From contig SFKI01000032.1 in NCBI GenBank assembly GCA_004554775.1, forward strand, positions 1 through 16,988: a stretch of 16,988 nt of DNA, read 5' to 3'. The notes under the pieces are model-generated. The model was not told the origin of the DNA. It saw only the letters and a list, made by a program, of their open reading frames with translations, and ran no database searches. The position numbers and the translations under genes are program-made. Shown piece after piece: positions 15,617 to 16,988 of the stretch (position 1 is its first letter; each line of letters begins with the position of its first letter). This stretch comes from Subdoligranulum variabile (GTDB taxonomy: Bacteria; Bacillota; Clostridia; Oscillospirales; Ruminococcaceae).

Positions 15617-15628
15617 TGTCACTAAAAT
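15600..15628 (+). promoter_or_regulatory. Promoter of the AraC-family regulator gene
   Basis: A consensus TTGACA (15600-15605) and TAAAAT (15623-15628) are separated by 17 bases. The leader to the ATG at 15679 would be about 45 bases. It overlaps the minus-strand symporter promoter. Confidence 0.8.
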
Positions 15629-15678
15629 GAGAACAGAACTTGTTTTGTATCATATTCGTGAGTGACGGGGAGAACGAC

Positions 15679-16749
15679 ATGGAGCACAAGGGATATTCAG
15701 TCAACGAGATTCTGGAAGTACACCGTCTGCACAGCAATGTCAGCGCCTATTACGGGCTGTTATCGCCGCTGCAAATCACGCTGGAGGACTGCACGGGCAC
15801 CGGGGAAAAGGAAGTGTACGCGGTGGAAATGACCTCCACCACCCGGCATTACTACCACATGGCCCCCACAACGGAGAAATTTGCGGCCTTCAACAGCCGC
15901 CCGCCCCACCAGCACAATTATTTTGAGATGATGTTCGTGCTGAAAGGGGAGATTACGCAGGAGATTGAGGAGCAGGAGTATTTGTATCCCGCCGGTTCCT
16001 GTTGTATCATCAACCGGAACATACGCCATGCCGAGCGGTTCCGGGGCCGGGCGCGGCTACTGTTCCTGGGGTTCTCAGTGGAGCTGGTGCAGCAGCTCCA
16101 GCAGGCGGTGCAGAACGCATGGTTCGCCCAGGAAAAGGCCATGCGGGACAATCCGGTCATTGCTTTTCTGGCGGACGAGCTGCGCAATGACGAAACCAAA
16201 ACCTATCTGGACCTGTTTCCGGCATTCCGCAACCAGAACGCCATCGAGGAAATCAGCCAGCTGTTTGCCGCCATGCAGAGCCAGCTGATGGAACCGCAGA
16301 CCGGCGCCACTGCCATCCTGCATGGGCTGGTGCTGCGGCTGTTCGGGTATCTGGGGGATGGCGCGCTGTATCACAGCTCCCGGGTGGCGCTGGGCCGCAA
16401 CACCGAGGACCTGATTTTTCTGCACATCACCCACCTGCTGGAGGATACCCACGGCCGCATGACCCGCTCGGCGCTGGAAAAGGCGCTGAATTACAGCGGA
16501 AACTATCTCAATTCGGTGGTGGTGCGCCATACCGGGCTGTGCCTGTTTGATTACGGAATGAAATTCTGCATGGACTACGCCTGCCAACTGCTGGCCGATA
16601 CCGACCGGACGGTGCAGCAGATCGCGGCGGAGCTGAATTTCTCCAACCGCACCCATTTCTACAAGCTGTTTGCGGAGCATACCGGCATGACGCCGCGCCA
16701 GTACCGGCTGAAATACCATGGAGACACCTTCGGGGAATCCCCGCAGTAA
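15679..16749 (+). CDS. AraC-family transcriptional regulator with cupin sensor domain
   Basis: A 356-residue soluble regulator. The N-terminal part holds a cupin-like pocket (PPHQHNYFEMMFVLKGEI, then LYPAGSCCIINRNIRHAE) that in AraC proteins binds a sugar or related ligand. The C-terminal ~95 residues hold the two helix-turn-helix units: ALEKALNYSGNYLNSVVVRH, then VQQIAAELNFSNRTHFYKLF followed by the signature AEHTGMTPRQYRLKY. The start at 15679 is set by GGGGAGA (15667-15673) about 6 bases upstream; the ATG at 15640 lies too close to the start point and lacks a ribosome site. It is divergent from the symporter-hydrolase operon, so it most likely activates that operon when substrate is present, and perhaps the gene downstream at 16911. 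Confidence 0.9.
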   Translation: MEHKGYSVNEILEVHRLHSNVSAYYGLLSPLQITLEDCTGTGEKEVYAVEMTSTTRHYYHMAPTTEKFAAFNSRPPHQHNYFEMMFVLKGEITQEIEEQEYLYPAGSCCIINRNIRHAERFRGRARLLFLGFSVELVQQLQQAVQNAWFAQEKAMRDNPVIAFLADELRNDETKTYLDLFPAFRNQNAIEEISQLFAAMQSQLMEPQTGATAILHGLVLRLFGYLGDGALYHSSRVALGRNTEDLIFLHITHLLEDTHGRMTRSALEKALNYSGNYLNSVVVRHTGLCLFDYGMKFCMDYACQLLADTDRTVQQIAAELNFSNRTHFYKLFAEHTGMTPRQYRLKYHGDTFGESPQ

Positions 16750-16802
16750 CGGCGGTCCCGATTTGTTCCGTCCATAGGAGGGAGACAAAGAATTGTAAAC
16801 TT

Positions 16803-16871
16803 AGAATTGTTGAAATTCTGAAGGATTGATGCATTTCCGTCCGATTTATGGGACGTCACCTGATGTATACT
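16803..16871 (+). promoter_or_regulatory. Possible activator-dependent promoter before the last gene
   Basis: A -10-like TATACT (16866-16871) has no good -35 box (GATTTA at 17 bases), which fits an activator-dependent promoter. An inverted repeat AGAATT-N5-AATTCT (16803-16819) lies about 50 bases upstream. The AraC-family protein encoded just before is an obvious but unproven candidate to act here. Confidence 0.35.
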
Positions 16872-16910
16872 GGAAATAACAGGAAAACAGATTCGGGGAG
16901 GAAACGTCCA

Positions 16911-16988
16911 ATGAACGGAATTGCAACGGTAGATTTGTATCATGGGGTGCCCATTCATCGGGTGACCTGCGGGCAGGAGCGGGTGTAC
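16911..16988 (+). CDS. 5' end of a gene leaving the window
   Basis: The ATG at 16911 follows GGGGAGGA (16895-16902) and reads 26 codons (MNGIATVDLYHGVPIHRVTC...) without a stop to the window end. No signal peptide is seen. Too little is present to name the product. It is on the same strand as the AraC regulator, 160 bases downstream, so it may belong to the same sugar-use locus. Confidence 0.6.
   Translation, partial: MNGIATVDLYHGVPIHRVTCGQERVY

Overview
The window reads as chromosomal DNA from a GC-rich gut Firmicute of the Clostridia, probably Faecalibacterium-like or a related Oscillospiraceae member. This rests on the strong AAGGAG-type ribosome sites, the Tn1549/CTn-type conjugative-element genes, a DUF6061-type small protein and the sugar-use operon style. 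The genus is inference. The window is a patchwork: mobile DNA on the left, a defence-like island in the middle, and an ordinary sugar-use locus on the right.

Region 1 (1-4700) is the right end of an integrative conjugative element (ICE) that has suffered an internal deletion. A 1.3 kb-codon polyvalent ArdC/zincin antirestriction-type protein (72-4142) runs, at about 4062-4068, into the out-of-frame last 200 codons of the element's large serine recombinase (to 4669). The element end lies inside a host gene: the NHL-repeat protein on the minus strand (from 5174) is cut off after 157 residues, with its stop codon at the element boundary.

Region 2 (5190-6210) is AT-rich host DNA. It holds a likely promoter and long leader for the broken NHL gene, a small DUF6061-type gene (5778-6029, minus), and the 3' half of a tRNA-Arg(CCG) followed by its own terminator (minus strand).

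Region 3 (6252 to about 10550) looks like an element integrated at that tRNA. Only the tRNA 3' half, from the anticodon loop on, is left beside the host terminator, as expected for the far end of a tRNA-integrated element. The same 11-bp motif is repeated twice at the left side (6390-6411) and five times in exact tandem at the right side (10494-10548), in the same orientation, like integrase arm sites. Between them lie a DUF4160 gene and a DUF2442-HTH gene, overlapping in their translation signals and driven by a promoter with a palindrome in its spacer, and a 959-residue TOTE-type primase/SF2 helicase/PLD protein with its own promoter. No integrase is present in the window.

Region 4 (10600-11740) is a junction zone: a C-terminal scrap of a DUF234-type ATPase on the minus strand abuts a small membrane protein gene of unknown function on the plus strand, then a strong hairpin terminator.

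Region 5 (11741-16988) is a glycan-use locus. A GPH-family sugar symporter and a family 2 glycoside hydrolase form a minus-strand operon with a 4-base ATGA overlap. They are transcribed divergently from an AraC-family regulator through overlapping promoters. Downstream of the regulator another gene starts at 16911 and leaves the window. Together they suggest regulated uptake and hydrolysis of a beta-linked disaccharide or conjugate.
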